Source: Yeosuana sp043876835 (GTDB lineage Bacteria; Bacteroidota; Bacteroidia; Flavobacteriales; Flavobacteriaceae). Taken from it: a stretch of 64,000 nucleotides of DNA. A program made the position numbers and the translations under genes. The stretch lies in NCBI RefSeq assembly GCF_043876835.1, contig NZ_JBAWJZ010000006.1:186001-250000 (forward strand), given 5' to 3'. Each line of letters starts with the position of its first letter. Position 1 is the first letter of the stretch. The notes under the pieces are model-generated. The model saw only the letters and a list, made by a program, of their open reading frames with translations, searched no databases and was not told where the DNA came from. Of the stretch, positions 51,921-59,605 are shown piece by piece.

Positions 51921-52100
51921 TACGTACTCTTTAATTATATGATAAGTAATATCTACATGACTGTTTATCAATTACTTATGTTTAAAATATGCTTTTTAGC
52001 ATGTTTTTTTGTGGTATAAAAAGATGTTTTTACATGTAGTTAATCATGGATTATTTTTTGAACTACTTATATATTTGCTACAAATAAGTATTAATACTTA
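51921..52100 (+). promoter_or_regulatory. nrtA control region: palindrome, half-sites and -7 element
   Basis: A perfect palindrome TAAGTA-TTAA-TACTTA lies at 52085-52100, here downstream of the -7 element TATATTTG (52070-52077). Further half-sites are TAAGTA at 51943-51948, TACTTA at 51973-51978 and TACTTA at 52064-52069, and TACGTA at 51921-51926. The start codon is at 52124. Confidence 0.72.
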
Positions 52101-52123
52101 GAATTAATTTAAAAACATTCAAT

Positions 52124-53500
52124 ATGAGATCATTGATTACAAAAGCATCATTATTTTTCTCTCTTTCAGCATTGCTATTTTCTTGCGGAGGAAAGACTGA
52201 AAAAAAAGAGGCTGCGGCCGATAAGGCTGTAGCCGAAACTAAATTAGCTATTGAAAAACCGCAGTTAACGTTTGGATTTATCAAATTAACAGACATGGCA
52301 CCATTGGCCATAGCAAAAGAAAAAGGTTTTTTTGAAGATGAAGGATTGTTTGTTTCTGTAGAAGCACAATCTAACTGGAAAAACGTTTTAGACCGTGTTA
52401 TTGACGGACAATTAGATGGTTCGCACATGTTGGCAGGTCAGCCAATTGCTGCAGGTGCTGGTTTTGGTAGACAAGCCGAATTGGTCACCGCCTTTTCAAT
52501 GGATTTAAACGGAAATAGTATTACCGTATCTAATGACGTTTGGTCAAAAATGAAAGCGAATGTACCAAAAGATGCTGATGGCAAACCAATTCATCCCATT
52601 AAAGCTGACGCTTTAAAACCTGTAATTACTGAATATAAAAATGCTGGTAAACCATTTAAAATGGGAATGGTATTTCCTGTGTCTACACATAATTACGAAA
52701 TAAGATATTGGTTAGCAGCAGCAGGAATCAACCCAGGAATGTACACTGCCGATAATGTTCAAGGTCAAATTGATGCGCAAGTGTTATTATCTGTAACACC
52801 TCCACCACAAATGCCAGCAACCCTTGAAGCAGGAACTATTTATGGATACTGTGTGGGAGAACCATGGAACCAACAAGCTGTATTTAAAGGTATAGGTGTT
52901 CCTGTGGTTACCAACTATGAAATTTGGAAAAACAACCCAGAGAAAGTATTTGTAATGACCAAAAAGTTTATTGAGCAATATCCAAATACAGCTGTGGCTG
53001 TTACAAAAGCGTTGATTAGAGCTGGAAAATGGTTAGATGAGCCAGGAAACAGGGCAGAGGCTGTTAAAATACTATCAATGTCTCAATACGTTGGTACAGA
53101 TGAAGCCGTTTTGGCAAATTCCATGACAGGTACGTTTGAGTTTGAAAAAGGTGATAAACGTGACTTGCCAGATTTCAACGTATTCTACAAGTACAATGCA
53201 ACCTATCCGTTCTATTCTGATGGTATTTGGTTTTTGACCCAAATGCGCAGATGGGGACAAATTCCAGAAGCTAAACCGGCTGATTGGTATGAAAAGACCA
53301 TTAAAAACATTTATCGTCCAGATATCTGGAAAAAAGCGGCTGATATGTTGGTTAAGGAAGGCAAAATCCCAGCTAGTGATGTTCCAAAAACAGATGGCTA
53401 TAAACCGGCAACAGTTGACTTTATAGATGGTACAAAGTACGATGCTAAAGACCCAATTGGTTATATCAACAGTTTCAAAATAGGAAACAAGGATAAATAA
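52124..53500 (+). CDS. nrtA: Nitrate ABC transporter, substrate-binding lipoprotein (NrtA/CmpA-like)
   Basis: A 458-residue binding protein with a lipoprotein signal (LSALLFSCGG; Cys near residue 23), so it is anchored to a membrane outside the cytoplasm. The segments KLTDMAPLAIAKEKGFFEDEG, DGQLDGSHMLAGQP and GYCVGEPWNQQAV are typical for the NrtA/CmpA family of nitrate, nitrite or bicarbonate binding proteins. Nitrate is favoured because of the island. It starts the nrtABCD-porin operon with 26 bases to the permease gene. Confidence 0.92.
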   Translation: MRSLITKASLFFSLSALLFSCGGKTEKKEAAADKAVAETKLAIEKPQLTFGFIKLTDMAPLAIAKEKGFFEDEGLFVSVEAQSNWKNVLDRVIDGQLDGSHMLAGQPIAAGAGFGRQAELVTAFSMDLNGNSITVSNDVWSKMKANVPKDADGKPIHPIKADALKPVITEYKNAGKPFKMGMVFPVSTHNYEIRYWLAAAGINPGMYTADNVQGQIDAQVLLSVTPPPQMPATLEAGTIYGYCVGEPWNQQAVFKGIGVPVVTNYEIWKNNPEKVFVMTKKFIEQYPNTAVAVTKALIRAGKWLDEPGNRAEAVKILSMSQYVGTDEAVLANSMTGTFEFEKGDKRDLPDFNVFYKYNATYPFYSDGIWFLTQMRRWGQIPEAKPADWYEKTIKNIYRPDIWKKAADMLVKEGKIPASDVPKTDGYKPATVDFIDGTKYDAKDPIGYINSFKIGNKDK

Positions 53501-53526
53501 CAAATAATATTCAAATTTCAAAAAAA

Positions 53527-54636
53527 ATGAAGCAAAGCATGACATTAGGTAAAGTAACCAAGTTTATGGGTTTAACAGGATTTTTAGGAACAGTAAAAAA
53601 CGTGTTCACTGGGAAGCTTGAGAAAGAAGACTTTAAAAACTTCTTACGAAAAGTGATAGTGCCTCTTGCTTCCATTTTTTTATTCTTCGGCTTATGGCAC
53701 ATAGGTTCAAAAAGGCTTTACAATATTGAAGCTGATCATAGAATAAACAAAGCTTTGGTAGAGCAAGGTCCGGCAGAGGCAGAGAAGGTAAGAGCTTGTA
53801 TTGCTTCGGGAGATATTTCTTGTCAGCCAAACACCTTGCCATCTCCTGCGCAAGTTTGGGAATCGTACAAAACCTTGCTCGCAGATCATTACACTATTAG
53901 AGCAGATAAACAAGCCTTTAAAGAAAAAACAGAGGCACTTAATGCAAAGCGTATAGCCAATGGAGAAGCTCCTATTGTTTATACGGGTAGACCATCATTT
54001 GTAGATCAAATACTTACAAGTTTAAAAACGGTTTTTGCAGGATTTTTGTTGGCACTTTTTATCGCTGTTCCTGTTGGAATTGTTATTGGATTGAGCAAAA
54101 CGTTGAGAAGTTCGGTAAACTGGATTATACAAATTTTTAAGCCTGTATCTCCTGTTGTTTGGTTGTTATTGGTTTTCATGATTGTTAAAACGCTTAACAA
54201 AGACTCTAGTGGGGATAGTTCTTTTATCATTTCGTTTATAAGCGTAGGGCTTTGCTCTATGTGGGCTACTTTGGTCAATACGGCTATGGGGGTGTCCTCG
54301 GTAGATAAAGATTACATCAATGTGGCGAAAGTTTTAAAACTTGGTCCAATTCAAAAGGTGTTCAAAGTGATATTGCCATCGTCTTTGCCATTGATTTTTA
54401 CAGGGTTGAGAATTACATTATCTGTAGCGTGGATGGTTTTGATTGCCATAGAATTATTGGCACAAAGTCCGGGCTTAGGGTCTTTTGTTTGGGAAGAATT
54501 TCAAAATGGAGCTGTGGATTCTAACTCAAAAATCATTGTTGCCATGTTTGTTATTGGTCTCATAGGATTTTTGCTTGACAGAATTATGCTGACCATTCAA
54601 AAGATGATATCATTCAGCAAAAACGATGGAATATAA
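53527..54636 (+). CDS. nrtB: Nitrate ABC transporter permease (NrtB-like)
   Basis: A 369-residue inner-membrane permease. One N-terminal helix (IVPLASIFLFFGLWHIG) is followed by an unusually long extracytoplasmic segment (about residues 62-155), and then five or six helices with the BPD-type loop VAKVLKLGPIQKVFKVILPSS (cut here: EAA-like motif) that contacts the ATPases. NrtB relatives are usually nearer 270-330 residues; the extra length lies in that exterior segment. It should form a homodimeric pore served by the two different ATPases encoded next. Confidence 0.9.
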   Translation: MKQSMTLGKVTKFMGLTGFLGTVKNVFTGKLEKEDFKNFLRKVIVPLASIFLFFGLWHIGSKRLYNIEADHRINKALVEQGPAEAEKVRACIASGDISCQPNTLPSPAQVWESYKTLLADHYTIRADKQAFKEKTEALNAKRIANGEAPIVYTGRPSFVDQILTSLKTVFAGFLLALFIAVPVGIVIGLSKTLRSSVNWIIQIFKPVSPVVWLLLVFMIVKTLNKDSSGDSSFIISFISVGLCSMWATLVNTAMGVSSVDKDYINVAKVLKLGPIQKVFKVILPSSLPLIFTGLRITLSVAWMVLIAIELLAQSPGLGSFVWEEFQNGAVDSNSKIIVAMFVIGLIGFLLDRIMLTIQKMISFSKNDGI

Positions 54637-54656
54637 TCTATAAAAACACTTGAGTC

Positions 54657-55502
54657 ATGGCCTATCTAGAATTAAAAAATATCTACAAAACTTACGGACA
54701 AGGAGAGACAGCTACACAGGTGCTTTCCAATATCAATCTAACCATTGAAGAAGGTGAGTTTGTTGCTATTGTTGGATTTACGGGAAGTGGAAAAACCACA
54801 CTGGTTAATCTTATAAACGGATTGTTGGAACCAACTAAAGGCGAGGTTTTGTTTAAAGGAGAACCTGTTGTTGGGACAAGCCATGAGCGTGGGGTTATTT
54901 TTCAGAATTATTCATTGCTCCCATGGTTAACGGTGGGGCAAAACATATATATGGCTGTAAAAGAAGCGTTTCCGAAGAAAATAAAATCAGAATTACATGC
55001 CATTGTTGCCGACTATGTGGAAATGGTAAACTTAACACCTGCCATAAATAAACGCCCAAAGGAATTGTCCGGAGGTATGCGTCAACGTGTTGCTGTAGCC
55101 AGAGCCTTGGCAATGAAACCTGAAATGATCATTATGGATGAACCTTTAGGGGCGCTTGATGCTTTAACACGAGGCAATTTACAAGACGAAATATTAAACA
55201 TTTGGGGAAAAGATAAACGCACTGCATTATTGATTACCAATGATGTGGATGAGGGCATCTATATGGCAGACAGAATTATTCCGTTGCGCCCAGGGCCTAA
55301 AGCCACTTTGGGACCAGAATTCAAGATTGATATTGAACGCCCAAGGGATAAAACAGCGTTGAATGACAATCCTAACTTTAAAAAGACACGTAACGCTATC
55401 ATTGAATTTTTGATGGATATTGGCAATGAGCGTAAATCTGAAGTACAAAAAGAATACGTTTTGCCAGATTTAAGCCCGAAAAGCTTTGCAGGTCAATTTT
55501 AA
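54657..55502 (+). CDS. nrtC: Nitrate ABC transporter ATP-binding protein 1 (degenerate H-loop)
   Basis: A 281-residue ATPase. Walker A is GFTGSGKTTL, the signature is LSGGMRQRVAVARA, Walker B is MIIMDEPLGALDA with the catalytic Glu. The switch (H-loop) His is replaced by Asn195 in LLITNDVDEGI. No C-terminal binding-protein-like domain as in cyanobacterial NrtC is present. It presumably pairs with the second ATPase; the altered H-loop predicts that its own ATP site hydrolyses poorly. It lies 20 bases after the permease gene. Confidence 0.9.
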   Translation: MAYLELKNIYKTYGQGETATQVLSNINLTIEEGEFVAIVGFTGSGKTTLVNLINGLLEPTKGEVLFKGEPVVGTSHERGVIFQNYSLLPWLTVGQNIYMAVKEAFPKKIKSELHAIVADYVEMVNLTPAINKRPKELSGGMRQRVAVARALAMKPEMIIMDEPLGALDALTRGNLQDEILNIWGKDKRTALLITNDVDEGIYMADRIIPLRPGPKATLGPEFKIDIERPRDKTALNDNPNFKKTRNAIIEFLMDIGNERKSEVQKEYVLPDLSPKSFAGQF

Positions 55503-55517
55503 CATAAAAACAAAAGG

Positions 55518-56351
55518 ATGAGCAGTACAATTATAGATCAAAAAAACAGGCATTTCGATATAGAAAACGGTATTATGTACCCTTCCAATGTAATGTTGGA
55601 CTTGTCTAAACTTAAAAAAGTGTACCCAACACCCAAAGGTGATTATGTCGTGTTAGAAGATTTAAATCTTCAAATCATGAAAGAAGAGTTTGTGACTATT
55701 ATTGGACACTCTGGTTGCGGAAAAACCACCATGTTGTCCATGATAGCTGGATTAAACCCAATTTCTGGTGGAAATATAGCCGTTTTAGGACATCATATTA
55801 AAGGACCTGGACCAGATAGAGGTGTTATTTTTCAATCACCTAGTTTAATGCCATGGATGACATCACTTCAAAATGTAATGTTAGGAGTCAATCAAGTATT
55901 TCCACATGCTACCAAAGCGCAACGAACAGATATAGCTAAGTATTATCTTCAAAAAGTAGGTCTTGAAGATGCCTTTAATAAAAAGGCTAATGAGCTTTCT
56001 CAAGGCATGCAACAACGTGTTGGTATAGCCAGAGCGTTTGCCATAAAACCAAAAGTATTGCTGTTGGATGAACCTTTTGGAATGTTGGATTCATTAACAC
56101 GGGGAGAACTTCAAGATATTCTAATTGAAATTTGGAACAAAGAAAAAATTACAGCTGTTATGATTACTCATGATGTGGATGAAGCTATCTTTTTAGCAGA
56201 CCGTGTTGTGATGATGACCAGTGGCCCCAGAGCTAAAATAGGAGATATATTGGACATTAATTTTGAAAGGCCACGAACTAGAAAGGCAGTTTTAGAACAT
56301 GACGATTATTATAAATATAGAAAGCATCTTATAGACTTTTTAGAACATTAA
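55518..56351 (+). CDS. nrtD: Nitrate ABC transporter ATP-binding protein 2 (altered signature)
   Basis: A 277-residue ATPase. Walker A is GHSGCGKTTML, Walker B is VLLLDEPFGMLDS, and the H-loop His is present in MITHDVDEAI. The signature motif reads LSQGMQQRVGIARA (residues 160-164 LSQGM) instead of LSGGM. The two ATPases therefore complement each other: the altered signature of this one faces the altered H-loop site of the first. It follows the first ATPase gene by 15 bases. Confidence 0.9.
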   Translation: MSSTIIDQKNRHFDIENGIMYPSNVMLDLSKLKKVYPTPKGDYVVLEDLNLQIMKEEFVTIIGHSGCGKTTMLSMIAGLNPISGGNIAVLGHHIKGPGPDRGVIFQSPSLMPWMTSLQNVMLGVNQVFPHATKAQRTDIAKYYLQKVGLEDAFNKKANELSQGMQQRVGIARAFAIKPKVLLLDEPFGMLDSLTRGELQDILIEIWNKEKITAVMITHDVDEAIFLADRVVMMTSGPRAKIGDILDINFERPRTRKAVLEHDDYYKYRKHLIDFLEH

Positions 56352-56388
56352 ATACTTAAAACAAATCAATAAAACTTAAAACAAAAAA

Positions 56389-57648
56389 ATGAAAAAACAA
56401 TACGTAATACTAGGACTGTTATTAGGATGTTTGCAATTTGTGCAAGCACAATTTACATTAGACGGGGAATTCCGTCCAAGAACAGAATATCGCCATGGTT
56501 ATGGTAATATTATTGCCGATGGAGCCGATGCAGGCTTTGGAACTTCAACAAGGATAAGACTTAATACGGGATACACTACAGAAGGATATAAACTTTATAT
56601 AAGCCTACAAGATGTTATGACTTGGGGAGAAAATAGGCAATTATTGCCCACCGATTCCAATAATTCCTTTTCTGTTTTTGAAGCTTGGGCCGATGTAGAT
56701 TTAGGTAGCGGATGGTCTACAAAATTAGGTAGACAAACTATTGATTATGATGATCAACGTATCTTTGGTTCTGTAGGATGGACGCAACAAGCTCGTAATC
56801 ACGATGCAGCACTTATAAAGTACAAAAAAGAGAAATTCATGCTTGATTTTGGTTTGGCTTTTAATCAAGATAAAGCAGATCTTTCAGGGTTTTCTTCTGT
56901 AGGAACCGATTATAATACTGCTGGGTTTTTTTCATACAAAGCCATGGAATATGTGTATTTAAAACAACAATGGGAAAGTTTTGGTGCTAGTTTCTTAGCA
57001 TTGAACACTACATTCCAAGACTTAGCTTCAGGGGTTTCTACGGGCACTGTAAGTAGTTTGTTAACGGTTGGGTCTCATTTAAGTTATAAAAAAGGAGGTT
57101 TTGGTATTGAAGGAAATATATTTGTTCAAACAGGTGAAAGACAAAATGAAGTTGATGTGAAAGGGGCCTATTTAGCTGGTTTGGATTTAAGTTTAAAAGC
57201 GTCCAGTAAAGTAGGTTTTGGCTTAGGCGCAGAAATCACCAGTGGCAAAAAAGATAATTCGGCAGCGTTTTTCCCATTGTATGGTACAAACCACAAATTC
57301 AATGGGTTTATGGATTATTTTTATGTAGGCAACCATGCTAATTCAGTAGGATTGGTTGATATCCATGCTAGTGCTAATTTTAAATTATCTGAAAAATCTG
57401 GGCTGTTATTAAAAGTATTGAATTTTAGTGGTGAACAAAAACTACCAAGCGGTGATAAATCTTTAGGAACAGAAGTAGATTTAGTATTTAACACTAAATT
57501 AAAAGGAGCTGGTCTTGCCATAGGATATTCTCAAATGTTTGCCAACGATGGTATGTATGAGTTAAAAGGAACAACAAAAGATGAGGCTGCCAATGGTCAA
57601 AATTGGGCTTGGGCGATGTTAACTATTAAACCTAAATTTTTGAATTAA
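56389..57648 (+). CDS. Outer membrane porin-like protein, alginate-export family
   Basis: A 419-residue exported beta-barrel (signal peptide ending FVQAQ). The N-terminal FTLDGEFRPRTEYRHGYGN, the segment GWSTKLGRQTIDYDDQRIFG and the closing strands (WAWAMLTIKPKFLN) fit the alginate_exp barrel family. The original family member exports alginate, but no polysaccharide genes are nearby. It lies 37 bases after nrtD without a terminator in between, so it is probably a channel letting nitrate through the outer membrane. That function is inferred from context. Confidence 0.82.
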   Translation: MKKQYVILGLLLGCLQFVQAQFTLDGEFRPRTEYRHGYGNIIADGADAGFGTSTRIRLNTGYTTEGYKLYISLQDVMTWGENRQLLPTDSNNSFSVFEAWADVDLGSGWSTKLGRQTIDYDDQRIFGSVGWTQQARNHDAALIKYKKEKFMLDFGLAFNQDKADLSGFSSVGTDYNTAGFFSYKAMEYVYLKQQWESFGASFLALNTTFQDLASGVSTGTVSSLLTVGSHLSYKKGGFGIEGNIFVQTGERQNEVDVKGAYLAGLDLSLKASSKVGFGLGAEITSGKKDNSAAFFPLYGTNHKFNGFMDYFYVGNHANSVGLVDIHASANFKLSEKSGLLLKVLNFSGEQKLPSGDKSLGTEVDLVFNTKLKGAGLAIGYSQMFANDGMYELKGTTKDEAANGQNWAWAMLTIKPKFLN

Positions 57649-57728
57649 ATTTTAATCTGTTTTTTGTTTAGACAGTTAAAGTTAATTTTTATTGTTAATG
57701 CAAAATTAGTCATTTAGTTTAATTTTAA

Positions 57729-57756
57729 AAATCCCATGAAAATGGGATTTTTTTTA
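57729..57756 (+). terminator. Terminator at the end of the nitrate island
   Basis: AAAATCCCAT and ATGGGATTTT form a hairpin followed by T residues, about 80 bases after the porin stop. Confidence 0.8.
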
Positions 57757-57981
57757 AATATAATTACAAAATTTCAAAACAGTTTTATCGTTTGATTCTA
57801 AAATAACTAAATCAAGTGTACTTTTATAAACTGTTTAATATCGTGTTTTGCATTTTTACAAATTTTTTATTTATCAAGTAATAGTTAAAATATTATCTAT
57901 GATTTATTTAACATAAACCCTTAACAAGAACAATTAATATAATTTTATATTTATATGGCAACTTATTTTTATATTTAAAAA

Positions 57982-58095
57982 ATGTCAATGTCTAAAAAAC
58001 ATGTAGTTGTATGTTCGCTTAATTTTTTTGTTTCAGCTTTAATGTGGTTGACATTACTTTACACGTTTATTGATACGGTTCCTAGTAAGCAATAA
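57982..58095 (+). CDS. Possible small membrane protein (37 residues)
   Basis: ATG at 57982 opens a 37-codon frame with a basic start (MSMSKKH) and one hydrophobic helix (VVVCSLNFFVSALMWLTLLY), ending TVPSKQ. An A-run precedes the start, which is common in Bacteroidota leaders. No homologue is recognised and chance is possible in AT-rich DNA. Confidence 0.3.
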   Translation: MSMSKKHVVVCSLNFFVSALMWLTLLYTFIDTVPSKQ

Positions 58096-58352
58096 TTAAA
58101 ACAAGGATTTAAAAGACAGATTATATAAAATTATCTTTTGGTTTAAAGTTTCTGATTGGAGAGTTTAAAAAACTAAAATCTTTATCATGAAATCTCTTCA
58201 ATTAAAATTTTTTAATTTCAATTGAAGTCAATAGATGTAGGTAGTGAATATGAGTTTCTAGAAAATAAAGAAATTTTGCACCTATGTTTACCCTAGCTAT
58301 TTTTATGAAAAATAGAAGGGCTTCAATATCTTGAAACCCTTTTTATTACTTG

Positions 58353-58394
58353 TAGCGAGAGCGGGGCACGATCCCGCGACCTCCGGGTTATGAA
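58353..58394 (-). other. tRNA-fMet 3' fragment, likely attachment-site remnant
   Basis: On the minus strand the segment runs from the anticodon (TCATAACCCGGAGGTC) through a T-arm (GCGGG, 7-base loop, CCCGC) to the acceptor 3' strand TCTCGCTA. The T-loop is mutated (ATCGTGC) and the 5' half of the tRNA is missing. Tyrosine integrases often use exactly this 3' part of a tRNA gene as core site. Confidence 0.65.
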
Positions 58395-58451
58395 TTCTGC
58401 CAAAAAAAATTTTTAAGCACAAACTTGATTTCAAAAACCCATAAAAATTAT

Positions 58452-58475
58452 AAAAACGTATGCAAAAACGTATGC
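58452..58475. repeat. 12-base perfect tandem repeat
   Basis: AAAAACGTATGC occurs twice head to tail, about 60 bases from the tRNA fragment. Direct repeats at this place could be arm-type integrase sites; this is inference. Confidence 0.6.
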
Positions 58476-58721
58476 AGTTTTAACCCTTCTGATTATTAAA
58501 ATTATTTAATGCAATTTAACAAAAATAAATTTAAAAGTTAGAATAGTTTAAAGGAGATCTATTTTAGTAAATAATATAATTATTTAAATTTTTCTTAATA
58601 TAAAACTTTGAAATATTTTAATTTACTATAAGTTTAATAGGTTCTGAATACCGTCTGATTACTTTGTCATTTTTGTACATAATGTTTAAAATTATGTAGC
58701 CTTATTTCAGGACGGGTCAAA

Positions 58722-58860
58722 CGCTTATCAGCCCTATTTTTATACTTATAGTAAGCATTGCGTTTATGTCCAAAACAATTGGTTATAGTAGTTAAAGAAG
58801 CAAATCCCTTAGCTTTTTCTTTGGCTATGATCAGGGCTTTGTACTTAGCTTTTTTTTTAG
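58722..58860 (-). pseudogene. Truncated IS3-type transposase orfB (N-terminal ~47 codons)
   Basis: In the -1 frame after the A-run, the sequence reads AKYKALIIAKEKAKGFASLT and onward to KRNAYYKYKNRADKR, then runs into the second copy of the element end and stops. This is the start of an IS3 orfB; the integrase core is absent. Confidence 0.75.
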
Positions 58861-59202
58861 TTCAGCAACAGATTTATAGCCTAGGTCTTCAGCAGCTACT
58901 TCCAGGTACGAATCCAATACCAGGGCATCCAGATCCTTTTTTAAGAGTAGTTTTTTAAGTTGTTCAATCTCTTTTTGAAGTTCTTTAATTCGAGTTATCT
59001 CGTCTTTCGTTTCCACTTTTACTCTGGTGTTGATAAGGTCTTTACGATTGTACTTCCTGATCCATTCATTAATGGTAGTAGGAGCAATGCCATAGAGTTT
59101 ACCTAATTGGTTCTTGTTTAGTTTGCTCGTTGTGATTTCTTCTAAAATTTTCAGTTTGAAAGGTTCTGAATACCGTCTGATCACTTTGTCATTTTTGTAC
59201 AT
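58831..59202 (-). CDS. IS3-type transposase orfA
   Basis: A 123-residue protein with an N-terminal helix-turn-helix (NKNQLGKLYGIAPTTINEWI, near residues 28-47) and a leucine-zipper-like coiled coil (IKELQKEIEQLKKLLLKKD, near 72-90), the usual layout of IS3-family OrfA. Near its end a run of nine A residues on the coding strand (58850-58858) is a typical site for -1 frameshifting into orfB. The frame itself is intact, but its element is truncated. Confidence 0.82.
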   Translation of the reverse strand: MYKNDKVIRRYSEPFKLKILEEITTSKLNKNQLGKLYGIAPTTINEWIRKYNRKDLINTRVKVETKDEITRIKELQKEIEQLKKLLLKKDLDALVLDSYLEVAAEDLGYKSVAELKKKLSTKP

Positions 59203-59245
59203 AATGTTTGAAATTATGTAGCCTTATTTCAGGACGGGTCAAAAT

Positions 59246-59384
59246 GTTGTGTAACGGTCTTGTATATGAAAAGTTGCGGATTTTAAGCACTTACTTTTCG
59301 GATTATAACTGACCTTAAATATATAAATTTCACTTTGATTAAGCACTGAAACCGCTATTTTTTATATACGTCTTAAGTTTGTTA
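59246..59384. repeat. MITE-like intergenic repeat with imperfect terminal inverted repeats
   Basis: The left part (GTAACGGTCTTGTATATG, then GTTGCGGATTTTAAGC) and the reverse complement of the right part (GACGTATATAAAAAATAGCG, then GTTTCAGTGC) resemble each other. I recall similar blocks in many flavobacterial genomes. It directly adjoins the IS end. Confidence 0.5.
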
Positions 59385-59496
59385 TTCATTAAATTAGATA
59401 ATAATCAGAAAGAACAAAAGAGAGGATTAAGGTTAGTATATACGGCTGTTGTGCGTTCGTACTTTTCGTTTCTTTTGTCAGCCAGGGTTGGAAAAG

Positions 59497-59558
59497 CCAT
59501 ACTCTTTTGCAAGTTTTGGCTTTTTGCGTTGGCTTGTGCGACTTGCAAATGTGTATGG
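59497..59558. repeat. Inverted repeat with GC-richer arms
   Basis: CCATAC (59497-59502) with TTGCAAG (59507-59513) pair with CTTGCAA (59542-59548) and GTATGG (59553-59558). The 362 bases from 59244 to 59605 hold only this and the preceding repeat; the short frames across it look like chance. Confidence 0.6.
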
Positions 59559-59605
59559 TTTGTGTAGAATTTTTTGAAATTGAAATAAATTCCAAAATAC
59601 TCAAT

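Larger units (their letters stand above)
57757..58638. other. Gene-poor junction with small ORF, tRNA fragment and tandem repeat
   Basis: About 880 bases, very AT-rich, with no full-size gene. It holds a possible 37-residue ORF (57982-58095), a tRNA-fMet 3' fragment (58353-58394) and a 12-base tandem repeat (58452-58475). I see nothing else in it. Confidence 0.6.
58639..59243 (-). mobile_element. Remnant of an IS3-type insertion sequence with a second copy of its end
   Basis: On the minus strand: one element end at 59161-59243, an intact orfA (59202-58831), the beginning of orfB (to about 58722), and then a second copy of the same end at 58639-58721. The two 83-base end copies differ at two positions. 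The second copy is inserted into or joined to the truncated orfB. The rest of orfB, with its DDE residues, is missing, so the element is dead. Confidence 0.82.

Noticed and set aside
58452..58475. CRISPR array
   Set aside because: Only two abutting 12-base copies with no spacers and no cas genes in the window.
58758..58958. Plus-strand frame of 66 codons in the IS remnant
   Set aside because: It is antisense to the transposase genes, which have clear family features.
59379..59604. Overlapping plus and minus frames upstream of kup
   Set aside because: They cover an inverted repeat and look like chance frames.
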